Assembly: GCA_945872185.1 (NCBI GenBank) | Contig: CAMBZX010000011.1 | Span: 1-32,166 of the forward strand | Source of the DNA: Synechococcus sp. UW140 | GTDB lineage: Bacteria > Cyanobacteriota > Cyanobacteriia > PCC-6307 > Cyanobiaceae | Length of the DNA: 32,166 nucleotides | Direction: 5' to 3' | Shown: one piece after another, positions 14,783 to 22,275 of the stretch | How positions within the stretch are numbered: position 1 is the stretch's first letter | Layout of the letters: each line of letters opens with the position of its first letter | Made by a program: the position numbers and the translations under genes | Notes under the pieces: generated by a model | What the model was told of the DNA's origin: nothing | The model's input: the letters and a program-made list of their open reading frames with translations, nothing else | Databases searched by the model: none

Positions 14783-15304
14783 ATGGCCGAGGCCCAGCTG
14801 CAAGCCTTTCTTGAAAAGGTGCGACAACTCAATGCCTTCGTCGCCCGCAGCGAGGCCGATCCGGATCTGCGCGAAGCCCTGCGCCGTTGCTCCCATCACC
14901 ACGACGTCGTGTCCCTGGCCCAGCAGCAGGGCTTTGAGATCGGCCGGCGCTGGGGGGAGGCCGCGATCGTCCCGACCGGCGACGCCAACCTGCTGGCGGG
15001 AGCCTGCCCGCCCCCGGGCCAGGAGCGGCTCGAGACGGTGATCGAAACCAACGGTCTGCGGTTGGAGCGGATTCATTCCTGCCAAGCCTCAAGCCCCGAA
15101 GGCTTCTGGTATGACCAGCCCGAACAGGAATGGGTGACGATCCTGCAGGGGAGCGCCCGGATTCGCTTCGCCGATGAGCCAGAGGCCAGGGAACTCAACC
15201 GCGGCGACAGCCTGTTGTTCAGTGCCCATCGCCGTCATCGGGTCGAACGGACCGATCCGGACCCTGGAACGATCTGGTTGGCTCTGTACTGGCTCCAGGG
15301 TTGA
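14783..15304 (+). CDS. Nif11-domain/cupin-domain fusion protein
   Basis: The 173-aa protein has two parts. Residues 1-60 resemble a Nif11 domain (QLQAFLEKVRQLNAFV..., LREALRRCSHHHDVVSLAQQ, GFEIGRRWGE). Residues about 90-173 form a cupin barrel (EGFWYDQPEQEWVTILQGSA, then RGDSLLFSAHRRHRVERT). The His residues of the cupin half (HRRHRV) could bind metal. A fusion of this kind is known in cyanobacterial annotation, but its activity is not. The 3' end overlaps the convergent PsiE-family gene by 86 bp. Confidence 0.85.
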   Translation: MAEAQLQAFLEKVRQLNAFVARSEADPDLREALRRCSHHHDVVSLAQQQGFEIGRRWGEAAIVPTGDANLLAGACPPPGQERLETVIETNGLRLERIHSCQASSPEGFWYDQPEQEWVTILQGSARIRFADEPEARELNRGDSLLFSAHRRHRVERTDPDPGTIWLALYWLQG

Positions 15305-15740
15305 GCCGAGCCGAATGGCGCACCAGCCAGTAGGCCAACGCCAGGGCCAGCACCACAGCGCCGAGACCCACCAACAACAGCGGTTTGTTTTCTGAACCGG
15401 GGGGCAACACGATCACCTTGCGCCCCACCGCCGTCATCGCCGTGAGCAGCACCAGATCGATCTGCACCACCCTGCGGCGCAGATAGGAGGTGATGTTCTG
15501 CAACACCTCCAGTCCGATCAACAGGGTTAGTAGATCACCGAGCAGGCGGATCAAGGGTTCACCGATCCAGAGGGTGCGGCGCTGCACCAGATCCAGCAGC
15601 AACACCCCAACCAGCTGCAGGGCCGCCAACACCAACACCAGCAACAGAGCGCCGGCCACGAGTTTGGCGAGCTGACGCTCCGCCCGATCCACCAGGGCCA
15701 GGTAGGCCTCGTCGCTCCGCAGCCGCTTCAGCCAGGTCAT
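15219..15740 (-). CDS. PsiE-family membrane protein
   Basis: This 173-aa integral membrane protein has four predicted hydrophobic stretches: LVAGALLLVLVLAALQLVGV, LIRLLGDLLTLLIGLEVL, VLLTAMTAVGRKVIVL and LLLVGLGAVVLALALAYWL. The block GLEVLQNITSYLRRRVVQID is diagnostic of the phosphate-starvation-inducible PsiE-like family. The function is poorly known. The start ATG 15740 overlaps the previous gene's stop by one base (TGATG). The last 28 residues (from about ARLNPG) are read antisense to the end of the cupin gene and are not family-like; the tail has run on into the neighbour. Confidence 0.87.
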   Translation of the reverse strand: MTWLKRLRSDEAYLALVDRAERQLAKLVAGALLLVLVLAALQLVGVLLLDLVQRRTLWIGEPLIRLLGDLLTLLIGLEVLQNITSYLRRRVVQIDLVLLTAMTAVGRKVIVLPPGSENKPLLLVGLGAVVLALALAYWLVRHSARLNPGASTEPTRSFQGPDRSVRPDDGDGH

Positions 15741-16021
15741 CAGTTCTTGAAGGGCTGGTAGCTGGGCTTGGCGGGGGTATCCGAGGGCGGGTTTTCAACC
15801 TTGGTGTCACAGGTGACCGAGCCATCGGCAGCGGTGACGCAGTTGACGGGCTTGATCTGGGTGGCGGGGCCCACGTTGCTGCCTGGCTTGAGCATGAAGC
15901 TCTCCACCTGAGCCAGGGCAGCTTGGTCCAGCCACGTCAGCGAGGAGCTTGCCGTGATCAACAGCAGGGTGGCGCGGCCGCAGCCCAGGGCACCGCGGTA
16001 TAGGGCAGGCAGACTGGGCAT
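15740..16021 (-). CDS. Conserved small secreted protein, unknown function
   Basis: I do not recognise a named family. From ATG 16021 the protein is 93 aa with a signal-like stretch (GRATLLLITASSSLTWLDQA, then ALAQ) and a mature part containing PGSNVGPATQIKPVNCVTAA, DGSVTCDTKVENPPSD and a C-terminal YQPFKN. Two Cys could form a disulfide, which suits an extracytoplasmic location. A GTG at 16063 (track) would add 14 residues; neither start has a clear Shine-Dalgarno. It is coupled to the PsiE-family gene by a TGATG overlap, so the two products may work together. Confidence 0.65.
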   Translation of the reverse strand: MPSLPALYRGALGCGRATLLLITASSSLTWLDQAALAQVESFMLKPGSNVGPATQIKPVNCVTAADGSVTCDTKVENPPSDTPAKPSYQPFKN

Positions 16022-16078
16022 CGAAACGCTTCGCACAGGGGACTCCACGGGTAACTCTTCCACTCTGGCGAGGGTTGG

Positions 16079-16399
16079 CTAGGCCTGCTGCTGGCGAATC
16101 TCCTCCAGCAGCAGATCCAGCTGACCCAGGGACTCATCAAAGTCGGGGTGGGAGTCGTCGGCCTCGAGGCCCTGATCCTCCCCCTGCCACATCTGTTCAA
16201 TGCCACAGAGCCGGTCGGCCAGGCCGCTCAGGCCCTCCTGGGCATGGATGCGCTGGAGCTCCTCAATCAGCACGGGCATGCGGATGGAGGGAGCCCTCAG
16301 GGCACGACGCAGATCGGCCTGGGTGCGGCCGGTATGACGTAGCCAGTCCTTGAGGAAGGTCTGGAGATCGTCGAGCTGGTCAACACTGAGGGTGGACAT
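16079..16399 (-). CDS. Hypothetical small acidic helical protein
   Basis: This is a 106-aa protein without a domain I can name. The N-terminal half (DDLQTFLKDWLRHTGRTQAD, then LRRALRAPSIRMPVLIEEL) looks like a small helix-turn-helix or all-helical domain. The C-terminal half is acidic (GEDQGLEADDSHPDFDES) and ends in a helix LDLLLEEIRQQQA. There are no membrane segments or signal. The start is ATG 16399 (a GTG lies one codon before). It sits 28 bp after the YkvA gene and 57 bp before the secreted-protein gene on the same strand, so it is probably one unit with them. Confidence 0.65.
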   Translation of the reverse strand: MSTLSVDQLDDLQTFLKDWLRHTGRTQADLRRALRAPSIRMPVLIEELQRIHAQEGLSGLADRLCGIEQMWQGEDQGLEADDSHPDFDESLGQLDLLLEEIRQQQA

Positions 16400-16427
16400 C
16401 ACCGGAGAGAGAGGCAGCGGACAGACA

Positions 16428-16808
16428 TCACTGGTTCGTGGGGAACCAGAGATCCAGTCTGCGCTGTGCCCGCTCCCGAATGTCGGGGGTCAGATGGCGG
16501 CTGCAGAGCCCCAACAGGGCCGTGATCGCCACCAGGTCGTCGCTGAAGCCTGCCGCCGGAATGAAATCGGGAATCAGATCCAGCGGCAGCACCAGATAGG
16601 TGAGGGCCGCCAAGACGGTGAGCCGCGCCTGCTGAGGTGTGGCGCCATCGATCAGCATCTCAAAGCATTCGATCGCCGGGCGGGCGATCGTGCGGCCGGC
16701 ACGACGCAGCAGCCTGGCCAGCAGGGTCGCGTCGACGACGGAGGCCTCCACCTCAACAGCGGCGTCCAGAGGTTGGGCAGCAGGGCCCGCGGCTTGGGCA
16801 GCGGCCAT
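16428..16808 (-). CDS. YkvA/DUF1232 family membrane protein
   Basis: The signature ALTYLVLPLDLIPDFIPAAGFSDDLVAI is the hallmark of the YkvA (DUF1232) family: a short membrane-associated hairpin with the conserved PxDLIPDxIP core. The molecular role is unknown. The start was moved from the track's 16919 to ATG 16808 because AGGAG sits 7 bases upstream; the protein is then 126 aa. It follows the sigma-factor gene on the same strand across a 135-bp space that contains a hairpin. Confidence 0.88.
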   Translation of the reverse strand: MAAAQAAGPAAQPLDAAVEVEASVVDATLLARLLRRAGRTIARPAIECFEMLIDGATPQQARLTVLAALTYLVLPLDLIPDFIPAAGFSDDLVAITALLGLCSRHLTPDIRERAQRRLDLWFPTNQ

Positions 16809-16892
16809 CGGCGATCTCCTGGTTTGGGGTGCCCCGAACGAGTGGGCTGAACGAAACCACTCTGGGGGTGGCCGCCGGCGCTGAGAAGGGCC

Positions 16893-16921
16893 GGTTGACC
16901 CCACGAAAGGTGAGGGCAACC
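16893..16921 (-). terminator. Hairpin downstream of the sigma-factor gene
   Basis: GGTTGACCCCAC (16893-16904) and GTGAGGGCAACC (16910-16921) pair at 10 of 12 positions around GAAAG. It begins 23 bp past the sigma gene stop. No T-run follows, so termination is inferred from structure and position only. Confidence 0.45.
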
Positions 16922-16943
16922 GACGGCAGGAGCCCGATGGTGC

Positions 16944-17864
16944 TCAGACCTCGACCAGACCACTCTCCAGGCCCGCCTTGCGCAACTTGCGCAGGGCGCG
17001 CTGCACCACCTGACGGCAATACTCGCGGCTGCATTCCAGCTGCCGGGCCACTTCGGCCAGGGTGCGCCATTCATGGCCGCCATCCAGACCGAAACGCAGC
17101 ATCACCACCGTGCGCTCCTTGGGGGTGAGGTTGGAGCGCTCCAGCAGGGTCCACACCGAGGCGGAACGCTCGGCCAGCTCGGCCCGCTCCATCGGCGGCA
17201 TCTCCTCACTGGGCAGCAGATCCACCAGCTCGGAGGGATCCGACTTGGAGCGCACGGCCCCCTGCAGGCTGACGGTGACACTGCGCAGCTCGCAGCCGAG
17301 CAGCTCCTCCACCTCGGCCAGCGGCAACGCCAGGGCCTGGGCCAGCTCGGCGGGACTGGCGGCATGGCCATGGGCCTGGAGATGGCGCGCCTTGGCGGCC
17401 CGCAGCCGCGTGAGCTTCTCGTTGACGTTGACCGGAATCCGAATCGTGCGGCTCTGGGTGGAAAGGGCGCGATTGAGACCCTGGCGAATCCACCAATAGG
17501 CATAAGTACTGAAACGATGGCCCCGGGTGGGGTCGAATTTTTCGACGGCGCGGGTGAGGCCGATGGTGCCTTCCTGAATCAGATCGAGCAGATCGAGGCC
17601 CTTACCCTGATAACGCTTGGCAAGATTCACAACCAATCGCAAATTAGCGGTGATCATCTGTTGTTTAGCCCGCTCGCCATGGCGCAGGGTGCGGCGCTCC
17701 AGGTCGTCATAGACACAGGCTTCACCCAGGCCACCGGCCAGGCTGCAGCGTTCCTGCAGAACCACCATGGCCTGAACTTTGCGGCCGAGGGTGAGTTCCT
17801 GTTCGGGTGTTAATAATTGATGCCGACCAATCTCGCCGAGAAAGGCACTCAGGGAACTTGCCAT
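16944..17864 (-). CDS. RNA polymerase sigma factor, group 2 (RpoD-like)
   Basis: This is a sigma-70 family factor without region 1.1, hence a non-essential group 2 type. Region 1.2 is LSAFLGEIGRHQLLTPEQEL. Region 2 is NLRLVVNLAKRYQGKGLDLL, GLTRAVEKFDPTRG and FSTYAYWWIRQGLNRALS, with the -10 recognition helix. Region 3 follows, with VNVNEKLTRLRAAKARHLQA. Region 4 is LTPKERTVVMLRFGLDG with the -35 recognition helix EVARQLECSREYCRQVVQRAL. I chose ATG 17864 (306 aa), which opens directly before region 1.2; the track's GTG 17975 would add a basic 37-residue leader. Group 2 factors usually serve stress, light or nutrient responses in cyanobacteria; which one applies here cannot be told. Confidence 0.92.
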   Translation of the reverse strand: MASSLSAFLGEIGRHQLLTPEQELTLGRKVQAMVVLQERCSLAGGLGEACVYDDLERRTLRHGERAKQQMITANLRLVVNLAKRYQGKGLDLLDLIQEGTIGLTRAVEKFDPTRGHRFSTYAYWWIRQGLNRALSTQSRTIRIPVNVNEKLTRLRAAKARHLQAHGHAASPAELAQALALPLAEVEELLGCELRSVTVSLQGAVRSKSDPSELVDLLPSEEMPPMERAELAERSASVWTLLERSNLTPKERTVVMLRFGLDGGHEWRTLAEVARQLECSREYCRQVVQRALRKLRKAGLESGLVEV

Positions 17865-18107
17865 GGATCGGCCGAAGCGCTTTTGAATGAACTTAGGGTT
17901 GATTTTCGCCAGCAGATGAACCCACGGAAAGGCTTCAGACTTCGCTTTCTTTCCTGATTTGACCGCAGCCAACACCCAACCAGCCCCTGATTGGGTGAGT
18001 CACTGGATTGCGGGTTCGCGAATGACGCTGGATCCGCCACCGCTGCCGCCAGCCAGCCCCTGGGATCGAGCCGGGTCGCTACCTTGACGGGCCCTGCTCC
18101 CAGCTCC

Positions 18108-18608
18108 ATGGCCGGCTTTGCCGCCCTCTCTGCCGCCATCCCCAGCGGCATCCTGCCCAGTGCCGGCGTCGCCTATGTGCATTACCTCAGTTTCATGGTC
18201 TGCTTCGGCGCCCTGGTGCTGGAACGCCGCCTGATCCAGCCCAATCCGAACCGCCAGGACGCCACCTTGATGGTGATCACCGATGTGGTGTACGGGATCG
18301 CCGCTCTGGCCCTGCTGCTCAGCGGCATCGGCCGGGTGCTGCATTTCGGCCAGGGCACCAGCTTCTACACGGAAAATCCGCTCTTCTGGTGGAAGGTGGG
18401 CACCTACCTGGCCGTGGGCAGCCTCTCGCTCTATCCCACGGTGACCTACATCCTCTGGGCCATCCCGCTGCGCAAAGGGGAGCTGCCCCAGGTGAGCGAG
18501 GCTCTGGCCAACCGGTTGCGCTGGATCCTCAACATCGAGCTGGTGGGCTTCGCCGCCATCCCCTTCCTCGCCACCTTGATGGCCCGTGGTGTGGGCCTGC
18601 CCGGCTGA
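18108..18608 (+). CDS. DUF2214 family membrane protein
   Basis: This 166-aa protein has about four membrane segments: AGVAYVHYLSFMVCFGALVL, VVYGIAALALLLSGIGRVL, VGTYLAVGSLSLYPTVTYIL and LVGFAAIPFLATLMARG. HYLSFMVCFGALVLER and FWWKVGTYLAVGSLSLYPT match the DUF2214 family found in cyanobacteria and proteobacteria. The function is not established. The start ATG 18108 begins a signal-free N-terminus. Its stop overlaps the start of the metalloprotease gene by one base (TGATG). Confidence 0.87.
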   Translation: MAGFAALSAAIPSGILPSAGVAYVHYLSFMVCFGALVLERRLIQPNPNRQDATLMVITDVVYGIAALALLLSGIGRVLHFGQGTSFYTENPLFWWKVGTYLAVGSLSLYPTVTYILWAIPLRKGELPQVSEALANRLRWILNIELVGFAAIPFLATLMARGVGLPG

Positions 18609-19423
18609 TGCAGCCAGGGCGCTGGTTCCCGCGGCGACCCAGGCCTGTCGCCGGCCTGCCGGTATGGCTGGCAGGCCTGAGCCTGCTGCTCACCGCCCCA
18701 GCCGGGGCGATCACAGGCCCGCCTGGCGAGGCCCCTGGCCCCCGACCCAGCCCTCAACCAGGCAGGACACAATCAGCCTGTGCCGTCGCCAGCAGCAGCC
18801 GGCCGATTCCCCTGCCCGCCGGAGCGCTGCTGCTCGCGCCAGACGTCGGTGCCGACGCCGAACATCCCCGCGGCGACTACCGCCAACGCTTGAGCCGCAC
18901 CGCCCTCGGCTGGCCCCGACTCGATCGCTGGTGCGTCTGGTTGGAACCGGTCGGCAGCGCCGGCCCCGCCGCCCTCTGGGAGCAGCGCTGGTGGCAGGCC
19001 ACACGCCAGGCGCTGCTGCACTGGCAGGCGCTGCTGCCGATCGAACTGGTGGCCGATCCGGCCGCCGCCCAGATCCGTCTGCACCGGCGCCGGCCCCCAC
19101 GCCAGTACGGCGCCGATGGTCGTCTGCGGGCCAGCCATGGGCGCGCCACCCTGCAGCTGCTGGAGGTGATCCGCGACGGATCGCCGCGGCTGGAGCCGAG
19201 CGTGGAGGTGCTGCTGAGCCCGGGGCAAGGGCCCCAGGCCAGCGAGGCCACCGCCTTGCACGAACTCGGCCATGCCTTCGGGCTCTGGGGTCACAGCGAG
19301 CAGGCTGCCGACGCCATGGCCGCCGTGCCAGGAGCCGTACCGGTGCTGGCGCTGAGCCCCCGGGATCGGGCCACCGTGCGCTGGCTCTATGGCCAGCCGA
19401 CGCCGTTCGGCCAGCAGCCGTAG
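18608..19423 (+). CDS. Secreted matrixin-like zinc metalloprotease
   Basis: The zinc-binding metzincin signature HELGHAFGLWGHSE (HExxHxxGxxxH) is complete, with a downstream Met (DAMAAVP) suitable for the Met-turn. The fold is that of peptidase M10-like proteins. An N-terminal signal peptide is visible (VWLAGLSLLLTAPAGA). Between them lie WVGT-like elements (WEQRWWQATRQALLHWQALL, then PIELVADPAAAQIRL) typical of the catalytic N-domain. It is 271 aa, starting at ATG 18608, which overlaps the DUF2214 stop. There is no obvious propeptide Cys switch. The substrate is unknown. Confidence 0.88.
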   Translation: MQPGRWFPRRPRPVAGLPVWLAGLSLLLTAPAGAITGPPGEAPGPRPSPQPGRTQSACAVASSSRPIPLPAGALLLAPDVGADAEHPRGDYRQRLSRTALGWPRLDRWCVWLEPVGSAGPAALWEQRWWQATRQALLHWQALLPIELVADPAAAQIRLHRRRPPRQYGADGRLRASHGRATLQLLEVIRDGSPRLEPSVEVLLSPGQGPQASEATALHELGHAFGLWGHSEQAADAMAAVPGAVPVLALSPRDRATVRWLYGQPTPFGQQP

Positions 19424-19431
19424 CCGGCAGC

Positions 19432-20277
19432 TCAGGAGCGAGCCGAGCGGGTGTGGGGAGCCACGAGCAAGGCCAGCAGAAACCCCAACAGCTGCACCAC
19501 CACCACACTCGGGCCCGACGGCAGATCGAAGGCGCCGGAGGCCAGCAGCCCCAGCACCGCACAGCCCGCCCCCAGCAGGGCCGCCACCAGCACATAGGTG
19601 CTGAAGCCACGGCTGACCAGCCGGGAAGCACAGGCGGGGATCACCACGAAGGCACTGATCAACAGCACCCCCACCGCCTTGATCGAAATCGCCACCACCA
19701 CCGCCAGCACAACGATGAACATCAGCCGATGCCAGCCGGCCGCCACCCCGCGCGAGATCGCCAGGGGTTCGTCGATGGTGAGCAGAATCTGGCTGCGGCG
19801 ACTGAGCAGCAGATAGCCGCCGGCACCGAGCAACAGCAGCAGGATCACGCCGAGATCCAGCCAGGAAACGCCGAGGATGTCGCCGAAGAGCAGTTGCTGA
19901 ATGCCGCCCTTGTAGCTGCGCACCCGGCTGAGCAGCAGCACCGCCAGCGCCAGCGACGAGGAATAGACGATGTTGAGCAGGGCGTCGGTGGGCAGTTGGC
20001 TGCGCCCGGCCAGATGGTTGACCCCGAGGGCAAACAGCACGGCGAAGGGAATCAGCACCAGGGTGGGATTCAGGCCGAGCAGGATGCCGAGGCTGATGCC
20101 CAGCAGGGCGGAATGGCCGAGGGCATCGCTGAAAAAAGAAAGCTGACGCAGCACGGCGAAACTGCCGAGCAGCCCGCCCAGCAGGCCGGTGAGCAGGCCG
20201 GCCAGCAGGGCCCGCTGCATGAACGGCAGCGCCAGCAGTTGGGCCAGATGGGCCGGATCAAAGCCTGACTCCAACAT
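19432..20277 (-). CDS. znuB: Zinc/manganese ABC transporter permease (ZnuB-like)
   Basis: This is a 281-aa ABC-3 family permease with about eight membrane spans. The family blocks are clear: LLGGLLGSFAVLRQLSFFSD, ALGHSALLGISLGILLG, IKAVGVLLISAFVVIPACAS and PSGPSVVVVQLLGFLLALLV. It forms the membrane channel for the ZnuA-bound metal. The start ATG 20277 overlaps the znuC stop by one base (TGATG); the TTG one codon upstream is unlikely. Zinc specificity is inferred from ZnuA and the nearby Zur-type site; manganese remains possible. Confidence 0.92.
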   Translation of the reverse strand: MLESGFDPAHLAQLLALPFMQRALLAGLLTGLLGGLLGSFAVLRQLSFFSDALGHSALLGISLGILLGLNPTLVLIPFAVLFALGVNHLAGRSQLPTDALLNIVYSSSLALAVLLLSRVRSYKGGIQQLLFGDILGVSWLDLGVILLLLLGAGGYLLLSRRSQILLTIDEPLAISRGVAAGWHRLMFIVVLAVVVAISIKAVGVLLISAFVVIPACASRLVSRGFSTYVLVAALLGAGCAVLGLLASGAFDLPSGPSVVVVQLLGFLLALLVAPHTRSARS

Positions 20278-21059
20278 CAACTCCTGCTGGCGCCGGGATG
20301 GTGATGGTGGTAGGCCACCCAGCCGCGGCCATAGAGGCGCTCCAGCTGGGCGGGGCTGAGGGCGTGATCGGGCGTGCCAGAACAGCGCAGGCTGCGATTG
20401 AGGCAGAGCACACCACTGCAGGTGCGGCGTACCATCTCGAGGTCATGGGACACCTGCAGGATCGTCCAGCCCTCACTGCGGCGCAGGTCGAACAGCAGGC
20501 TGTGGAACTGCTCGGCCGCCTGGGCATCGAGGCCCGCCTGGGCCTCATCCAGCACCAGCAGCCGGCGCGGCCGCACCACGCAGAAGGCCAGCAGGACGCG
20601 CTTGAGCTGGCCGGTGGAAAGATCGCTGACCAACCGTTTCGCCAGCGCTTCGCCACCCACCTTGGCCAGGGCCAGGGTCACGGCAGCGCCGCGGGCTCGC
20701 CGGCCGCGCCAGGGCAGGGCCAGACCGGCCCGATCCCAGCCCAGACCGACGAACTCCGCCACGCTGAGCGGAAAGCGACCCTGCAAGGCGATGCTCTGGG
20801 GCAGATAGGCCACCTGGTCGCGCACGGCCGCCGGCAACTGGCCGCGGGCGCCGAGGGCGTGACCCAGCAGCCTCACCTGACCGGCGCGGCGCGGCAGCAC
20901 CCCGAGGATCGCCTGCACCAGGGTGCTCTTGCCGGCCCCGTTGGGGCCCACCAGGGCCGTATCCGATTCGGCCTCGAGAATGAAACTGACGTCTTCCACC
21001 ACCGTGCTGCCCTCACGGCCAATGGTGAGGTGGCTGACTTCGAGAATCATTTCCGCCAT
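20277..21059 (-). CDS. znuC: Zinc ABC transporter ATP-binding protein (ZnuC-like)
   Basis: The 260-aa ATPase shows Walker A GPNGAGKST, Q-loop YLPQ, signature LSTGQLKRVLLA, Walker B LLVLDEAQAGLD and the switch His in VSHDLEMVRR. Two common positions deviate: LSTGQ instead of LSGGQ, and DEA where most have DEP. Both deviations occur in metal-transport ATPases of this group and need not affect function. The C-terminus is His-rich (YHHHHPGASRS), often seen in Zn-uptake ATPases. It starts 46 bp after the znuA stop and couples to znuB. Confidence 0.93.
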   Translation of the reverse strand: MAEMILEVSHLTIGREGSTVVEDVSFILEAESDTALVGPNGAGKSTLVQAILGVLPRRAGQVRLLGHALGARGQLPAAVRDQVAYLPQSIALQGRFPLSVAEFVGLGWDRAGLALPWRGRRARGAAVTLALAKVGGEALAKRLVSDLSTGQLKRVLLAFCVVRPRRLLVLDEAQAGLDAQAAEQFHSLLFDLRRSEGWTILQVSHDLEMVRRTCSGVLCLNRSLRCSGTPDHALSPAQLERLYGRGWVAYHHHHPGASRS

Positions 21060-21105
21060 CGTTTCACCCTACCGAGGGATGGCCTGTTGTCAGCCACAGG
21101 ACGCC

Positions 21106-22170
21106 TCACCGCCCCAGGGCCTGGAGCAGCTGCTGGCCATTGCGGCGCATGGTGCTCAGGTAATAGGACGAAGCCAGGGTGGGATCGGCGGGGGCGGTTT
21201 CCAGTGGATCGAAGCTCACCAAGGGCAGGCCCAGGTCTGTGGCCAGGGCGACGAACGCCTTGCTGCTGGCCTGGGGTTCGCTCACCAGGGCCCGGGCCCG
21301 GCTTTGCCTGGCCCGCCGGCTGAAGCGCTCGAGATCGGCCGCCGACGGTGTCTGATCGGGATCGTCGACCAGGGCCTCATTCAGCAATTGATAGCGCTGG
21401 GCGAAGTAAGGCCCGATGGAGTGGAAGGCCAACAGGGGTTGGCCGGCATGGGGCGCGAACTGCCGGGCCAGATCGCGATCGAGCCGATCGAGCTCCGCCA
21501 GGAAGGTGGCGGCATTGGCGCGGTACCGCGAACGGCAGGCCGGATCGGCCGCGATCAGACCATCGCGGATTGTCGTCACCTGCTGGGCCGCCCGACGGGG
21601 ATCGAGCCAGATGTGCGGATTGACGGGGCCGTGCTGGCTGGCATGGCCGGCTTCAGAGGCGTGGTCGTGATCGTGATCGCCGCCGGGCGCCGCAGTCGGG
21701 TTGGCGATGGGGACGACACCACGACTGCTGTCAATCCGCCGCAACCCGGTGTTGCCCGAGGCGTCTACCAATTTGTCGAGATGGCTCTCCAGCCCGAGGC
21801 CATTGATCACCACCACATCGGCCTGGCTCAGCCGGGCCAGATCGGCGGGTGTGGCCTGCCAGTCGTGGGGGCCGAGATTGGCGGGCACCAAGGAGTCCAC
21901 CTGGGCACAGCCGGCGGCCACGGCCCGGGTGAACAGGGCGACCGGCAACACACTGGCCATCACCTGCAGCGGCTGGGAGCCAGCGGCACGCGGCCGTGGG
22001 GCAGGGGACTTGGCGACACAACCCAACAGCAGCAGCGAGCTCAGCCCAGACCCAATCAACACCCGGCCCAACCGCAAACCCAAGCCCCTGGCGGTCACCA
22101 ACGCCGGCGCCCCAACCACAGCCCCAGACGCAGTCCCAGCCCCAGACAGGAACACCCTCGACCCGAGCAT
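21106..22170 (-). CDS. znuA: Zinc ABC transporter substrate-binding lipoprotein (ZnuA-like)
   Basis: ZnuA captures Zn2+ outside the membrane. A lipoprotein signal ends in LLLLGC, with the Cys about residue 51; the leader is unusually long because of an 18-bp repeat-derived Gly/Ala stretch (SGAGTASGAVVG). The metal ligands expected for the cluster 9 family are visible: His in LGPHDWQATP, His in NPHIWLDPRR and His in LAFHSIGPYF, plus a C-terminal Asp in SFDPLE. A flexible His/Asp-rich loop (GDHDHDHASEAGHASQH) fits a zinc-type protein. The start is ATG 22170, 14 bp from a Fur/Zur-type inverted repeat. The operon order is znuA-znuC-znuB. Confidence 0.93.
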   Translation of the reverse strand: MLGSRVFLSGAGTASGAVVGAPALVTARGLGLRLGRVLIGSGLSSLLLLGCVAKSPAPRPRAAGSQPLQVMASVLPVALFTRAVAAGCAQVDSLVPANLGPHDWQATPADLARLSQADVVVINGLGLESHLDKLVDASGNTGLRRIDSSRGVVPIANPTAAPGGDHDHDHASEAGHASQHGPVNPHIWLDPRRAAQQVTTIRDGLIAADPACRSRYRANAATFLAELDRLDRDLARQFAPHAGQPLLAFHSIGPYFAQRYQLLNEALVDDPDQTPSAADLERFSRRARQSRARALVSEPQASSKAFVALATDLGLPLVSFDPLETAPADPTLASSYYLSTMRRNGQQLLQALGR

Positions 22171-22183
22171 CACAGCAGATCAT

Positions 22184-22198
22184 TGGGAATGGTTCTCA
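22184..22198 (-). promoter_or_regulatory. Zur-box-like inverted repeat upstream of znuA
   Basis: TGGGAATGGTTCTCA matches the 7-1-7 Fur/Zur-type pattern TGAGAATNATTCTCA at 12 of 14 fixed positions, and five of the seven arm pairs are complementary. It lies 14 bp upstream of the znuA start, in an AT-rich spot of the divergent region with the SDR gene. Zinc repression of znuA by Zur is well known in bacteria; that this sequence is the operator is inferred. Confidence 0.6.
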
Positions 22199-22275
22199 TT
22201 CTATGCCTGCGGGTCGCTGCTCGCCGCTGCGGAGAGGCCTTGCATACGATCCAGGCCAGTACGTGCCGCCCCACC

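Noticed and set aside
21039-21053. Zur-like sequence GGAAATGATTCTC (minus strand) at the znuC start
   Set aside because: It matches the pattern at only about 10 of 14 positions and lies within the coding start of an operon-internal gene.
20923-22275. Upstream part of the 680-aa plus-strand ORF 20923-22965
   Set aside because: It is antisense to znuC and znuA; the real gene begins at the Rossmann fold at 22276.
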